Source: JABMMZ01 sp964438995 (GTDB taxonomy: Bacteria; Bacteroidota; Bacteroidia; NS11-12g; UBA955). Taken from it: a DNA stretch of 64,000 nt. This document shows, in pieces, positions 50,906 through 60,895 of the stretch. Position 1 is the first letter of the stretch. Each line of letters begins with the position of its first letter. The notes under the pieces are model-generated. The model worked only from the letters and a program-made list of their open reading frames with translations. It was not told the DNA's origin and ran no database searches. The stretch is taken from contig CAYTMQ010000001.1 of NCBI GenBank assembly GCA_964438995.1, forward strand, positions 310,001-374,000, given 5' to 3'. The position numbers and the translations under genes were made by a program.

Positions 50906-53900
50906 ATGAAACAAAGAATAACTACAAAAATTATTGGATTGTTTGCCCTGTTTTTTATTAATAAAGCGCAGGCGCAAATAATGCAAGGGTCGGATTACTC
51001 TAATAAGTATTCGGCACGCATTGGGACCTTTCAAGGAATTAATTTCCGCGAAGGTGGGTTTTCTGGTATGTGCGTAGTACCAGGAACAAATGGCAAAGAG
51101 TATTGGATTATTTCTGACCGTGGGGTCAATGTAGATGCAGCGAATGCAAATCCATCTACTTGCCGTCCTACCTACGACAAAATTTACGCATTCCCTACTT
51201 ACGCTCCTAAAATTTTTAGAGTAAGATTGAGCGGTGATTCTGTTCAAATCTTGCAAACCATTTCGATGAAGCGTCCAAATGGAACAAATGCTTCTGGTAT
51301 CATCAATCCAACTGGTTTTGGCAGTACTTCAACTGAGGTAGCTTCTACCGATACTGTATTGAATTGCGCCAACTTTAATTCTAAAATTGCAGCCAAAGAT
51401 ATTTGGGGCATTGACGCAGAGGGATTAGCTGTAGACAAAAACGGTAACTTTTGGATTTGTGAAGAAGGCGGACCAACAATTTGGGTGCTTAATTCACAAG
51501 GTGTTGTTATTAAACGATACACACCTTATGCCAATTTAGTTGGTGCACAACCACAAGATGTTATGATTGACTCTTGTTTTAAATACCGTAAAAACAACAG
51601 AGGTTTTGAAGGTTTAAGCATTGCTCCAAACGGCAAAGTATACGCAATCATTCAAAGTCCAATTTTGTATCCAAATAAAACGATAGGAGAAGGCACTAGA
51701 GTTCACAGAATTTTAGAAATCGATCCAGTTACCAACGCTACTAAAATGTATGTGTATTTGAATGATGGCATCATTGGTGCATCAGGTTCAAATCAAATCA
51801 GATTAAGAGATTGGAAAATTGGTGATATGGCTGCCATCAACGACAGCACATTCTTAGTTTTAGAAGCTGCATTGAGAGGTACTTCTGATATTAAAAGAAT
51901 GTACACCATCAACATCAATGGTGCTACCAATGTCAATTCAGGTTTATATGGCGGTGTAACTTTAGAAGCTCTTGTAGATTCTGCAGGTTTGGCTGCTCAA
52001 GGAATTAAGCCAGTTAAAAAATCATTAACTGCAGATTTCCTAGCTTTAGGATGGAATCCTCAATTAGAAAAAATCGAAGGTATTACCATCATCAACGATA
52101 GCACAATAGCTGTTTGTAACGATAACGACTATGGTCAAGTGTCATTGCCTGAAAATGGTGTTGCTACTGCGACAGGATATACAGGACATGTTGTAATTTA
52201 CAATTTAAAAGGCAATAGCAAATTGAAAAATTTCGTACCATTTAAATACAACATGATAACTGGTTTAACTGGTCCTTCAACTTCTCAAACACCTTATTTA
52301 GTGCCAGTTTTAAAAGATGTTAAATTTACATCAATTATTAGTTCTGGTGATGCAGTTGGTGCATACAAAATGGCAGGTACTCCAGATGGCGCAGGTGCAT
52401 ACGACAATGGTGATGGAACATTCACTTTAGTAGTAAATCACGAATTTGGAAATACATCAGGTGTAGTTAGAGCACATGGTTCTGCTGGAGCATTTGTTTC
52501 AAAATGGATCATCAACAAATCTGATTTATCTGTTGTTAGTGGTTCTGATTTAATTAAAACTGTATACTTATGGAATGGTTCTTCTTATGTAAAATATGAT
52601 GCATCAAACCCATCTGCATTGGCTGCGTTCAACAGATTTTGTTCTGCTGATTTGCCTGCTACAACAGCATTCTATAATCCAGCAACGGGTTTAGGTACTC
52701 AAGAGAGAATCTTTATGAATGGTGAAGAATCTGGTAGTGAAGGAAGAGGTTTTGCACACATCATTACAGGTGCTAATGCTGGTACAACATACGAATTACC
52801 TTATTTAGGTAAATTCTCTTGGGAAAACTCTGTAGCTAATCCAATGGCTTCAAATAAAACCATAGTAGTAGGAACAGATGACGCTACTCCTGGTCAAGTG
52901 TATGTGTACGTTGGTAATAAAACCAACTCTGGTAATGAAATAGAAAAAGCTGGTTTGGTTGGTGGTAAATTGTACGGTGTAACTGTAAATGGATTAACAA
53001 CAGAAAGCAGTTCATCAATACCTACTCCAAATACTAGTTTCTCTTTATCAGATTTAGGAAGTATTCAAAACGCTACTGGTTCTTACATCAATTCATTAAG
53101 CAATAGCATTGGTGTAACCAATTTCTTAAGACCAGAGGATGGTTTATGGGATCCAAAAAATCCAAACGATTTTTATTTTGTTACAACCAATGCATTCACC
53201 AGTCCTAGTAGAATGTGGAGATTGAGATTCAAAGACATTTCAAATCCAGAATTAGGGGGTACAATAACAGCAGTTTTAGATGGTACTGAAGGTCCAAAAA
53301 TGATGGATAACATCGGTATGGATAATTTTGGTAATATTTTAGTTCAAGAGGATGTTGGAAACAATTCACATATTGGTAAAATTTGGCAATACAATACCAA
53401 TACAGACGTATTGACATTGGTTGCAGAACATGATAACAATAGATTTTTAACTGGAGCTTCAAATTACTTAACACAAGACGAAGAAGCTTCAGGAATAATA
53501 GATGCACAAGCTATACTCGGTCCTGGTATGTTCTTATTAGTAGATCAAGCACATTACAGTATACCTGGAGAACAGGTAGAAGGTGGACAGATTTTAGCTA
53601 TGTTCAATCCAGAATCATTTAATGCTAATCCAGAAATTGCTGTGTTGGGTAACAATACAGAAATTGCGAGCAATGACGTAACACCTTCAACTACAGATAA
53701 TACTGATTTTGGAAGTGTGCCTAGTTTCCAAACAAAATCTTTCTCTATTAAAAACACTGCAACTGGAAGTTTAATGATCAATAAAATTGAAATTAAAGGT
53801 TCTAATGCTTCTGATTTCTCAATTTTAAACATGCCGAGTTTACCGATGACCATTCCAACAAATGGAACTCAAGTTATCACTGTTAAATTTGTTCCAGGGT

Positions 53901-56014
53901 CAAAAGGTTTAAGAACAGCGACAATCGCAATTAACAACAATGATTTCAATGAAGGCGATTATTCATTTGCCGTTCAAGGTACAGGTATTGAAGCAGGTGT
54001 AACTGGTCCTAATAGCTCACAATCACCATACTTAACAGCTGCAGCAACAGGGGTTAAATTTACATCTGTATTAACTGCAGGAGATTACATAGGTGCTTAT
54101 AGAATGTGTGGAACTCCAGATGGTATGGGTGCTTTTGATAATGGCAATGGTACATTCACTGTAGTAATCAACCATGAATTTAGTAACACTGCAGGTATCG
54201 CTAGAGCACACGGTTCAAAAGGAGCTTTTGTGTCTAAATGGGTCATCAACAAATCTGATTTATCTATTATCAGTGGTTCTGATTTAATTAAAACAGTATA
54301 CTTATGGAATGGCACATCATTCGTAAAATATGATGCATCAAATCCAAATGCTTTGTCTGCTTTCAATAGATTCTGTTCAGCAGATTTGCCTGCAGTATCA
54401 GCATTCTACAATGCTTCTACAGGTTTAGGTACTCAAGAGAGAATCTTTATGAATGGAGAAGAATCTGGATCAGAAGGTCGCGGTTTCGCTCACATTGTTA
54501 CTGGTCCAAATGCTGGTACATCATATGAATTACCATACTTAGGTAAATTCTCATGGGAAAATTCAATTGCCAATCCTAATGCTTCAAACAAAACCATAGT
54601 AGCTGGAACAGATGATGCTACTCCTGGTCAAGTGTATATTTATGTAGGTAGCAAGACCAATACTGGTAATGAAATTGAAAAAGCTGGATTAGTTGGTGGT
54701 AAATTATATGGAGTAGCAGTTACTGGTTTAACAACTGAAAGCAGTTCATCTATCCCAGCTGCTGGAACAGCATTCACTTTGAAAGATTTAGGTCAAGTTC
54801 AGAATTTAACTGGCGCTACTTTGAACACCAACAGTAATGCTGCAGGTGTAACCAATTTCTTACGTCCAGAAGATGGATTGTGGGATCCTAAAAATCCAAG
54901 TGATTTTTACTTTGTTACTACTAACGCATTTACCAGTCCAAGTAGAATGTGGAGATTGAGATTTACAGACATCAATAATCCAGAATTAGGTGGAACTATC
55001 ACTGCAGTACTTGATGGTACAGAAGGTCCAAAAATGATGGACAATATTGGAATGGACCACTTTGGACACTTATTGATCCAAGAAGATGTTGGAGGTAACA
55101 CTCACAACGGTAAAATATGGCAGTATAATGCTAAAACAGATGCATTAAAACTTGTTGCTGAGCACGATCAAACAAGATTCTTACCAGGTTCTTCTAATTT
55201 CTTAACAATAGACGAAGAGTCATCAGGAATAATCGATGTTCAAGAAATTTTAGGCCCAGGTATGTTTATGTTGGTTGACCAAGCACACTACTCTTTAGGT
55301 GGAGAATTAGTTGAAGGTGGTCAGTTATTGGCAATGTACAACCCTGACACTTACCTTGACAATCCTGAAGTTGTTGTAAGTGGAAACAACGAAGAAATCA
55401 AAAATGGAAGTACTAGTGGTAAAAACTTTGATAACACAGATTTTGGTGATTTGAAAAAAGGTGGTGAGTTGACTTTAAGTTATGAAATTGGAAACATAGC
55501 TGTTGGTTCATTAACTGTAAACAGTATCACCATCGAAGGTGCAAATGCATCTGATTTCACAATTGTTTCTGCTCCTACATTACCTGCTACAATTGCTTCA
55601 ACTGCTTCACAAACTTTCACCATCAAATTTAAGCCAAGTGCTTTAGGTTTAAGAGTTGCAACAGTTAAGATTGTAAGTAACGACGTAGACGAATCTGTTT
55701 ATACATTCAAAATTCAAGGTACTGGTATCTTTAATACCGATATCACAGATGAAAACATCAGCAAATTGAATGTGTATCCTAATCCAAGTAACAGTTCTGC
55801 AACCATCGATTTAGGTTTGGTAAATCAGTCTGAAGTACAAGTAAGAATGATAGATTTACAAGGTAAAGAAATGGTTGGTTCTAAATCATATAGCTTAGAA
55901 AACGGTGAGCATGCCTTAACATTAAACACGGATGAAGTTACCAATGGTATCTACATTGTTGAACTTACTGTTAATGGTGTAGTAACCCGATACAAATTGG
56001 CTGTAATGCACTAA
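50906..56014 (+). CDS. Giant secreted protein: phytase-like esterase domain, two PhoX/DUF839-like repeats, sorting domain
   Basis: A 1702-residue exported protein. A signal peptide (to about residue 23) is followed by a beta-propeller like the 'esterase-like activity of phytase' family, to about residue 450. Then comes a block of 578 residues present twice, from 456 and from 1034. Each block holds a PhoX/DUF839-like propeller (VNHEFGN or INHEFSN, GEESGSEGRGFAHI, DDATPGQVY, LRPEDGLWDPKNP) and a choice-of-anchor D/ASPM-type beta domain (TDFG...NASDF...VKF/IKF...VQGTGI). A type A T9SS sorting domain (LNVYPNPSNSSATIDL...GIYIVELTVNG) ends it. The likely role is cell-surface phosphate-ester or phytate hydrolysis; catalytic residues were not verified. 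Confidence 0.85.
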   Translation: MKQRITTKIIGLFALFFINKAQAQIMQGSDYSNKYSARIGTFQGINFREGGFSGMCVVPGTNGKEYWIISDRGVNVDAANANPSTCRPTYDKIYAFPTYAPKIFRVRLSGDSVQILQTISMKRPNGTNASGIINPTGFGSTSTEVASTDTVLNCANFNSKIAAKDIWGIDAEGLAVDKNGNFWICEEGGPTIWVLNSQGVVIKRYTPYANLVGAQPQDVMIDSCFKYRKNNRGFEGLSIAPNGKVYAIIQSPILYPNKTIGEGTRVHRILEIDPVTNATKMYVYLNDGIIGASGSNQIRLRDWKIGDMAAINDSTFLVLEAALRGTSDIKRMYTININGATNVNSGLYGGVTLEALVDSAGLAAQGIKPVKKSLTADFLALGWNPQLEKIEGITIINDSTIAVCNDNDYGQVSLPENGVATATGYTGHVVIYNLKGNSKLKNFVPFKYNMITGLTGPSTSQTPYLVPVLKDVKFTSIISSGDAVGAYKMAGTPDGAGAYDNGDGTFTLVVNHEFGNTSGVVRAHGSAGAFVSKWIINKSDLSVVSGSDLIKTVYLWNGSSYVKYDASNPSALAAFNRFCSADLPATTAFYNPATGLGTQERIFMNGEESGSEGRGFAHIITGANAGTTYELPYLGKFSWENSVANPMASNKTIVVGTDDATPGQVYVYVGNKTNSGNEIEKAGLVGGKLYGVTVNGLTTESSSSIPTPNTSFSLSDLGSIQNATGSYINSLSNSIGVTNFLRPEDGLWDPKNPNDFYFVTTNAFTSPSRMWRLRFKDISNPELGGTITAVLDGTEGPKMMDNIGMDNFGNILVQEDVGNNSHIGKIWQYNTNTDVLTLVAEHDNNRFLTGASNYLTQDEEASGIIDAQAILGPGMFLLVDQAHYSIPGEQVEGGQILAMFNPESFNANPEIAVLGNNTEIASNDVTPSTTDNTDFGSVPSFQTKSFSIKNTATGSLMINKIEIKGSNASDFSILNMPSLPMTIPTNGTQVITVKFVPGSKGLRTATIAINNNDFNEGDYSFAVQGTGIEAGVTGPNSSQSPYLTAAATGVKFTSVLTAGDYIGAYRMCGTPDGMGAFDNGNGTFTVVINHEFSNTAGIARAHGSKGAFVSKWVINKSDLSIISGSDLIKTVYLWNGTSFVKYDASNPNALSAFNRFCSADLPAVSAFYNASTGLGTQERIFMNGEESGSEGRGFAHIVTGPNAGTSYELPYLGKFSWENSIANPNASNKTIVAGTDDATPGQVYIYVGSKTNTGNEIEKAGLVGGKLYGVAVTGLTTESSSSIPAAGTAFTLKDLGQVQNLTGATLNTNSNAAGVTNFLRPEDGLWDPKNPSDFYFVTTNAFTSPSRMWRLRFTDINNPELGGTITAVLDGTEGPKMMDNIGMDHFGHLLIQEDVGGNTHNGKIWQYNAKTDALKLVAEHDQTRFLPGSSNFLTIDEESSGIIDVQEILGPGMFMLVDQAHYSLGGELVEGGQLLAMYNPDTYLDNPEVVVSGNNEEIKNGSTSGKNFDNTDFGDLKKGGELTLSYEIGNIAVGSLTVNSITIEGANASDFTIVSAPTLPATIASTASQTFTIKFKPSALGLRVATVKIVSNDVDESVYTFKIQGTGIFNTDITDENISKLNVYPNPSNSSATIDLGLVNQSEVQVRMIDLQGKEMVGSKSYSLENGEHALTLNTDEVTNGIYIVELTVNGVVTRYKLAVMH
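52271..55738 (+). repeat. In-frame tandem duplication, two units of about 1734 bp
   Basis: Unit 1 starts at 52271 (TGPSTSQTPYL) and unit 2 at 54005 (TGPNSSQSPYL), exactly 578 codons apart. Protein segments such as TQERIFMNGEESGSEGRGFAHI are identical, and the DNA retains long identical stretches. The units have diverged at many third positions, so the event is not brand-new. Confidence 0.92.
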
Positions 56015-56041
56015 TATCTTAGGTTGTCCCAATTACATATT

Positions 56042-56074
56042 ACAGTGTGCTTCGAAAGGAGCACACTGTTTTTT
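56042..56074 (+). terminator. Rho-independent terminator after the PhoX-like gene
   Basis: ACAGTGTGCTTC and GGAGCACACTGT form a 12-bp stem with one G-U pair, closed by a GAAA tetraloop, followed by TTTTTT. It lies 27 bases after the stop at 56014 and just before the peroxidase gene. Confidence 0.92.
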
Positions 56075-56085
56075 AGTTTATAAAT

Positions 56086-57993
56086 ATGAAACGAATACAT
56101 ACAATCCTTAATATCATTTATTTTACTGCTTTTTGCTCTGTAGTAGCATTTAGATACGCTAGTATAGACAACGCATATCCAACGGTTTATATGTCATACA
56201 GTAAAGGTTTTGAACAGTCTATCGAAGCATTGACAAACTACCAAAACAATAAGGATTTTAACAATGATACATTTAGACATTTGATTCATAATGCTAGAAT
56301 TCAAGTTAAAAAACTTGATTTTTGGTGGCGCTATATCGATCCAATTCAATACAAATTAATCAATGGTCCTTTACCCGTTGAGTGGGAGACTGAGGTGTTC
56401 GAAAAATATGAAAAACCTTACAAGCGTATTGGTGGTGGCTTGACTTTATCTGAAATTGCATTGGATGACAGCAACTCATTAGAAGCGATGCAATACATCA
56501 AATCTATAGAACAAGCCTATGCGCATTTAAAGTTGGATAGCGTTAGAGCTGTTCTCTCAACCCCTGACCATTTCGCTTTCTGTAACCGCTTATTTCTATT
56601 GAATCTTGCCAGTATATATACAACAGGATTTGAATGCCCTAATTCGGATAGAATACTGCCAGAATTAGAAGACATGATGCTAGCCGTTAGTACTATTTAT
56701 GATGCTTACGAAAACGACCATTCTGAGTATCAACTCGGGCAACAGTATAGACTGCTGTATCAAGAAGCCATAACATTTGTTAAAGAAACAAAAACTTACG
56801 AAGAATTTGACCATTTTAAATGGCTTTCAGAATACATCAATCCTTTGTATGCGCTAAATGCTCAATTCATTTTGCAACATCGATTTAGCTCACGAAGTAT
56901 GATGGATTATACTATCAATAAACAAGCCACTTCAATTTTTCAAAAGGACTTGTATTATGGTCAGAATACAAAAGGAATTTTTCTTAGAGTAACAGATACT
57001 ACCCAATTGAATATCATTTCAGATTTGGGTAAAATGCTGTTTTACGACCCAATATTATCAGGCAACAATCAAAGAAGCTGTGCCTCATGTCATTTGCCAG
57101 AACAAGGCTTTACAGACACTTCTAATGCCACAGCTCTTAAGTTCAACTACCAAGGTAGATTGAAGCGCAATGCGCCGTCTCTATTAAATGCAGAATACAA
57201 CCATTTGGTGATGCAAGATGGCAATCACATTACATTACAAGGTCAGGCTTTGGCCGTTATTACCAATCCTGAAGAAATGGGATTGGAAAAGCAACTTATT
57301 CTAAAGAAAGTACTTTCAATAAAACACTATAAAAACACTTTAAAGGCCTTGGCTGAGTTGACGCCTCAAAGCAATCAACCATCAATTGATCACATTGTTT
57401 CGGCTTTGACATTTTACTATTCAAAATTCAACAACAACCGATCTCAGTTTGATTTAGCATTGGAAAAAAAATCAAGTATAAGTCAGCAAGCTTTAAATGG
57501 ATTCAATTTGTTTATGTCAAAAGCACAATGTGCAACCTGTCATTTTACACCGCATTTTAATGGCGTTAAACCACCTTATGTTGGTTCTGAATTTGAAGTT
57601 TTAGGTACTCCTGACAATCTGCAATACACCGCATTCGGCAAGGATTCTGGAAGGTATTTAGTCAATCCAGCTAACGAAACCATGCATGCATTCAGAACAG
57701 GCACTTTGAAAAACATCAGTAAAACTGCTCCGTATATGCACAATGGTATTTTTAAAACACTAGAGGAGGTTATAGACTTTTACAACAAAGGTGGAGGAGC
57801 AGGAAGAGGTTTGCCAGTGCACAATCAAACACTGTCAAGCGATGAATTGCATTTAAGTCCATCTGAAGTATCAGACATCATTGTATTTCTTAAAACTTTG
57901 GATGAAGATTATATAGTAGAAAAACGACCAGCACAATTACCAAAGTCAAAGGTTGCTGAATATAACAAGAGACAAGTAGGAGGAACATATTAA
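56086..57993 (+). CDS. Di-heme cytochrome c peroxidase/MauG family protein
   Basis: A 635-residue exported protein. After a signal-like N-terminus (HTILNIIYFTAFCSVVAF) comes a helical region of about 270 residues of imelysin-like appearance (for example FRHLIHNARIQVKKLDFWWRYIDP) that precedes peroxidases of this kind in Bacteroidota. The catalytic part has two heme-binding motifs: CASCH at 332-336 and CATCH at 482-486, with GKMLFYDPILSGNNQ before the first and KTAPYMHNGIFKTLEEVIDFYNKG near the end. It may reduce peroxide or oxidise a substrate in the periplasm. It shares one base with the following cytochrome c gene (TAATG), so the two probably work together. Confidence 0.9.
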   Translation: MKRIHTILNIIYFTAFCSVVAFRYASIDNAYPTVYMSYSKGFEQSIEALTNYQNNKDFNNDTFRHLIHNARIQVKKLDFWWRYIDPIQYKLINGPLPVEWETEVFEKYEKPYKRIGGGLTLSEIALDDSNSLEAMQYIKSIEQAYAHLKLDSVRAVLSTPDHFAFCNRLFLLNLASIYTTGFECPNSDRILPELEDMMLAVSTIYDAYENDHSEYQLGQQYRLLYQEAITFVKETKTYEEFDHFKWLSEYINPLYALNAQFILQHRFSSRSMMDYTINKQATSIFQKDLYYGQNTKGIFLRVTDTTQLNIISDLGKMLFYDPILSGNNQRSCASCHLPEQGFTDTSNATALKFNYQGRLKRNAPSLLNAEYNHLVMQDGNHITLQGQALAVITNPEEMGLEKQLILKKVLSIKHYKNTLKALAELTPQSNQPSIDHIVSALTFYYSKFNNNRSQFDLALEKKSSISQQALNGFNLFMSKAQCATCHFTPHFNGVKPPYVGSEFEVLGTPDNLQYTAFGKDSGRYLVNPANETMHAFRTGTLKNISKTAPYMHNGIFKTLEEVIDFYNKGGGAGRGLPVHNQTLSSDELHLSPSEVSDIIVFLKTLDEDYIVEKRPAQLPKSKVAEYNKRQVGGTY

Positions 57994-58340
57994 TGAAGTA
58001 CATCATATCGGCCATAACGCTAATAATCATTTTAGAAATGTGTAGCACTAAAAAAGCTGCAACAGTTCAATACAATTTTCCACCTATGATGAATGATACG
58101 ATTCGTAAAATCACGCAAGAGCAATGTGATAAGGGACTGGTATTATTTAGACTTAACTGTTCAAAGTGTCATGCAGACACAGTGAAAGGTAAGGAGGTGA
58201 TACCAAATTTCTCAGCAGAGCAATTGTCCAATTACGAGTTTAGGTTTAGGAATAAGAACCATGAGGACAATTTAACGGAGAGCAAGCTAAGTCAGGATGA
58301 ACTGGTAATGATCATCACATTTTTAACCTATAAAAAGTAG
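57993..58340 (+). CDS. Small monoheme cytochrome c, possible lipoprotein
   Basis: A 115-residue protein. The N-terminus is a signal sequence with a Cys at the expected end (KYIISAITLIIILEMCS), a possible lipobox. The heme motif is CSKCH at residues 56-60, and a Met-rich C-terminal segment (ELVMIITFL) could supply the sixth ligand. Translation is coupled to the di-heme peroxidase by the TAATG overlap. It is the likely electron donor or acceptor of that enzyme. A strong bidirectional terminator follows. Confidence 0.88.
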   Translation: MKYIISAITLIIILEMCSTKKAATVQYNFPPMMNDTIRKITQEQCDKGLVLFRLNCSKCHADTVKGKEVIPNFSAEQLSNYEFRFRNKNHEDNLTESKLSQDELVMIITFLTYKK

Positions 58341-58346
58341 GGGCAT

Positions 58347-58378
58347 AAAAAAAGCCGATCATTTGATCGGCTTTTTTT
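58347..58378. terminator. Bidirectional rho-independent terminator
   Basis: AAAAAAAGCCGATC (58347-58360) pairs with GATCGGCTTTTTTT (58365-58378) over an ATTT loop. A-run and T-run on both sides let it serve the cytochrome c gene on the plus strand and tsf on the minus strand. Confidence 0.93.
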
Positions 58379-58392
58379 AAATATTGTTTTGA

Positions 58393-59238
58393 TTAAGCGC
58401 CTAAAGCAATACGTTTGAAGCTAACAACTGTAAGACCAGCTTCAGCATCAGCTAACATTTTAGCGATTGTTTTAGAACTATCTTTTACGAATTCTTGGTT
58501 AAGTAGAGTGTACTCTTTGTAGAATTTGTTCAATCTACCTTGAGCAATTTTCTCAGCCATTTCAGCAGGTTTACCTTCAGCGATAGCTTGTTCTTTACCT
58601 ACTTCAATTTCTCTGTTGATGGTTTCTTGAGGAACTTGAGACTCGTTAAGAGCGATAGGGTTCATAGCTGCGATTTGCATTGCAGTATCTTTACCAGCGT
58701 TGGTATTAGCTTCACTAGGGTTGTTGTTCATTTCAACAAGAACGCCCATTCTGTTACCAGCGTGAATATAAGCTACGATGTTATTACCGTTAACGATTTC
58801 GTATTTAGAAACATCCATTTTCTCACCAGTTTTACCCATTTCGTCAAGAAGACGTTGTTCAAGGGTGAGACCACCAATTGTTAAAGCTTTTAAAGCTTCA
58901 GCGTTAGCTGGTTTGTGAGTAAGAGCAAGGTTAGCGATTTCATTAGCGAATTTCACGAAGTCTTCATTTTTAGCAACGAAGTCTGTTTCGCAATTCAATT
59001 CAACTACAACACCTGTTTTTCTATCTTCAGAAGTAAGTGCAATAACTGCACCTTCTTTAGCTGCTCTATCAGCTCTATTTAAAGAGATTTTTTGACCTTT
59101 TTTTCTTAAGAAGTCGATAGCTGCTTCAAAGTCACCATTACTTTCAGTAAGGGCTTTTTTACAATCCATCATACCAGCTCCAGTCATTTGACGGAGTTTG
59201 TTTACATCTGCTGCACTAATTGTTGACATACTGCTCAT
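58393..59238 (-). CDS. tsf: Elongation factor Ts
   Basis: Nucleotide-exchange factor for EF-Tu, 281 residues. The UBA-like N-terminus (AADVNKLRQMTGAGMMDCKKALTESNGDFEAAIDFLRKKG) with the TGAG/MMDCK motif and the core with VVELNCETDFVAKNEDF are diagnostic. The first ATG at 59238 or the fourth codon (59229, MSTISAADV) could be the start. It lies 11 bases after rpsB, the common rpsB-tsf arrangement. Confidence 0.95.
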   Translation of the reverse strand: MSSMSTISAADVNKLRQMTGAGMMDCKKALTESNGDFEAAIDFLRKKGQKISLNRADRAAKEGAVIALTSEDRKTGVVVELNCETDFVAKNEDFVKFANEIANLALTHKPANAEALKALTIGGLTLEQRLLDEMGKTGEKMDVSKYEIVNGNNIVAYIHAGNRMGVLVEMNNNPSEANTNAGKDTAMQIAAMNPIALNESQVPQETINREIEVGKEQAIAEGKPAEMAEKIAQGRLNKFYKEYTLLNQEFVKDSSKTIAKMLADAEAGLTVVSFKRIALGA

Positions 59239-59249
59239 TTCTATTTGGA

Positions 59250-60002
59250 TTATGCTTCTGTTGCGCTTTCTTTTTCAGCTTTAGATTTTTCAATTTCAGC
59301 TGAGTCTTTTTCTTTCTTTCTATCTAATTGACCTTCTTCGATGGCTTTAACGATAACATCAACGATCAATTTGATTGATTTAGAAGAGTCGTCGTTACAA
59401 GGGATAGGGAAGTCGATATTAGTAGGGTCGCTGTTGGTATCAACCATAGCGATGGTTGGGATATTCAATTTAATAGCTTCAGCAACTGCTAAGTGTTCTC
59501 TCTTAACATCTACGATGAATAAAGCAGATGGTAGACGAGACATATCAGCGATACCGCCTAATACTTTAGCCAATTTAGCTTTCTCACGTTCCAACATCAA
59601 TTTTTCTTTTTTGTTGATGTTAGCATAAGTACCGTCAGTAGCCATTTTGTCGATGGTTTGCATCTTTTTAATAGACTTACGAACAGTGCTAAAGTTGGTT
59701 AACATACCACCTAACCATCTTTCAGTTGCGAAAGGCATGTTAGATTGGCTAGCTACTTCTTTAATGATTTCTTTAGCTTGTTTTTTAGTTGCAACAAATA
59801 AGATTTTACGGCCAGATTTAACCATATTTCTAACAGCAGAAGCTGCTTCGTCTAATTTGATTGCAGTTTTATTTAAATCTATGATGTGAATACCATCTTG
59901 CTCCATGAAAATGTAAGGAGCCATTTTTGGATTCCATTTGCGGGTAAGGTGTCCGAAGTGACAGCCTGCTTCCAATAATTGTTCTTGTGATACTGAAGAC
60001 AT
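59250..60002 (-). CDS. rpsB: 30S ribosomal protein S2
   Basis: A 250-residue protein with QLLEAGCHFGHLTRKWNPKMAPYIF at the N-terminus and the core RWLGGMLTNFSTVRKSIKKM. NIDFPIPCNDDSSKSIKLI lies near the end, followed by a Lys/Glu-rich tail typical of Bacteroidota. It is third in the rplM-rpsI-rpsB-tsf operon. Confidence 0.96.
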   Translation of the reverse strand: MSSVSQEQLLEAGCHFGHLTRKWNPKMAPYIFMEQDGIHIIDLNKTAIKLDEAASAVRNMVKSGRKILFVATKKQAKEIIKEVASQSNMPFATERWLGGMLTNFSTVRKSIKKMQTIDKMATDGTYANINKKEKLMLEREKAKLAKVLGGIADMSRLPSALFIVDVKREHLAVAEAIKLNIPTIAMVDTNSDPTNIDFPIPCNDDSSKSIKLIVDVIVKAIEEGQLDRKKEKDSAEIEKSKAEKESATEA

Positions 60003-60014
60003 TTGTATGTAGTA

Positions 60015-60401
60015 TTAGCGTTTGCTGAATTGAAATCTTTTTCTTGCTTTCTTTTGACCTGGTTTCTTTCTCTCAACCATTCTGTCGTCTCTTCTCAATA
60101 AACCGATAGGCTTCAATGTCAAACGAAACTCTGGGTTGATTTCGCAAAGTGATTTAGAAATCGCTAAACGAACTGCTTCTGCTTGACCAGTAATACCGCC
60201 ACCGTCAACGTTTACTTTGATATCGTATTTACCTACGTTGTCAGTCATTTGTAATGGTTGAACCACTTTAAACTGATTTACTAATGTAGAAAAATACTGA
60301 TCATATGGTTTGTTGTTGATCAGAATATCGCCATTGCCTTGTTTAATGTAAACACGAGCAATTGCTGTTTTTCTTCTTCCTGATGTGTTTGTAACTTCCA
60401 T
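60015..60401 (-). CDS. rpsI: 30S ribosomal protein S9
   Basis: A 128-residue protein. GRRKTAIARVYIKQGNG at the start and the basic C-terminal tail KKPGQKKARKRFQFSKR, whose last Arg reaches toward the P-site tRNA, are diagnostic. It lies 16 bases after rplM. Confidence 0.96.
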   Translation of the reverse strand: MEVTNTSGRRKTAIARVYIKQGNGDILINNKPYDQYFSTLVNQFKVVQPLQMTDNVGKYDIKVNVDGGGITGQAEAVRLAISKSLCEINPEFRLTLKPIGLLRRDDRMVERKKPGQKKARKRFQFSKR

Positions 60402-60417
60402 GTAACTTTATTATGGA

Positions 60418-60864
60418 TTATTTAATCTTTAATTCTGTTGGTTGTTGTGCTTGATGTGGGTGTTGGTCGCCATCGTATACATGCAAATGACGGAACATTT
60501 CTGCACCTAATTTGTTTTTTGGCAACATACCTTTTACAGCCTCTTCAATAAGAGCAATTGGCTTCTTGTTAACTAGGTCTGATGCAGAAATTTTCTTCTG
60601 TCCTCCTGGGTAACCAGAGTAAGTGATATACTCTTTATCAGCTAATTTGCTACCTGATAATTTAACTTTACCGGCATTTAATACGATCACACAATCACCG
60701 TTGTCAGAGTGAGGTGTATAATCAGTCTTGTTTTTTCCGATTAATGCTGCAGCTATCTGCGAAGCTAAACGGCCAAGTACTTTTTCGCTAGCATCAACCA
60801 CATACCATTGTTTGTTGATGGTGCCTTTTTTAGCGTAAACGGTTTTATAACTTATTGAATCCAC
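60418..60864 (-). CDS. rplM: 50S ribosomal protein L13
   Basis: A 148-residue protein with QWYVVDASEKVLGRLASQIA, GKNKTDYTPHSDNGDCVIV and the conserved MLPKNKLG segment. The start is GTG at 60864, no ATG being available before the conserved part. It is first in the operon and has a well-formed promoter about 26 bases upstream. Confidence 0.95.
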   Translation of the reverse strand: MDSISYKTVYAKKGTINKQWYVVDASEKVLGRLASQIAAALIGKNKTDYTPHSDNGDCVIVLNAGKVKLSGSKLADKEYITYSGYPGGQKKISASDLVNKKPIALIEEAVKGMLPKNKLGAEMFRHLHVYDGDQHPHQAQQPTELKIK

Positions 60865-60895
60865 GTCTTTGGGTGTTGATAAAAATTTGGGACGG

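Noticed and set aside
52271..55738. Duplication in the PhoX-like gene as an assembly error
   Set aside because: The two units differ at many positions and join in frame with distinct flanks, so collapsed or duplicated reads are an unlikely explanation.
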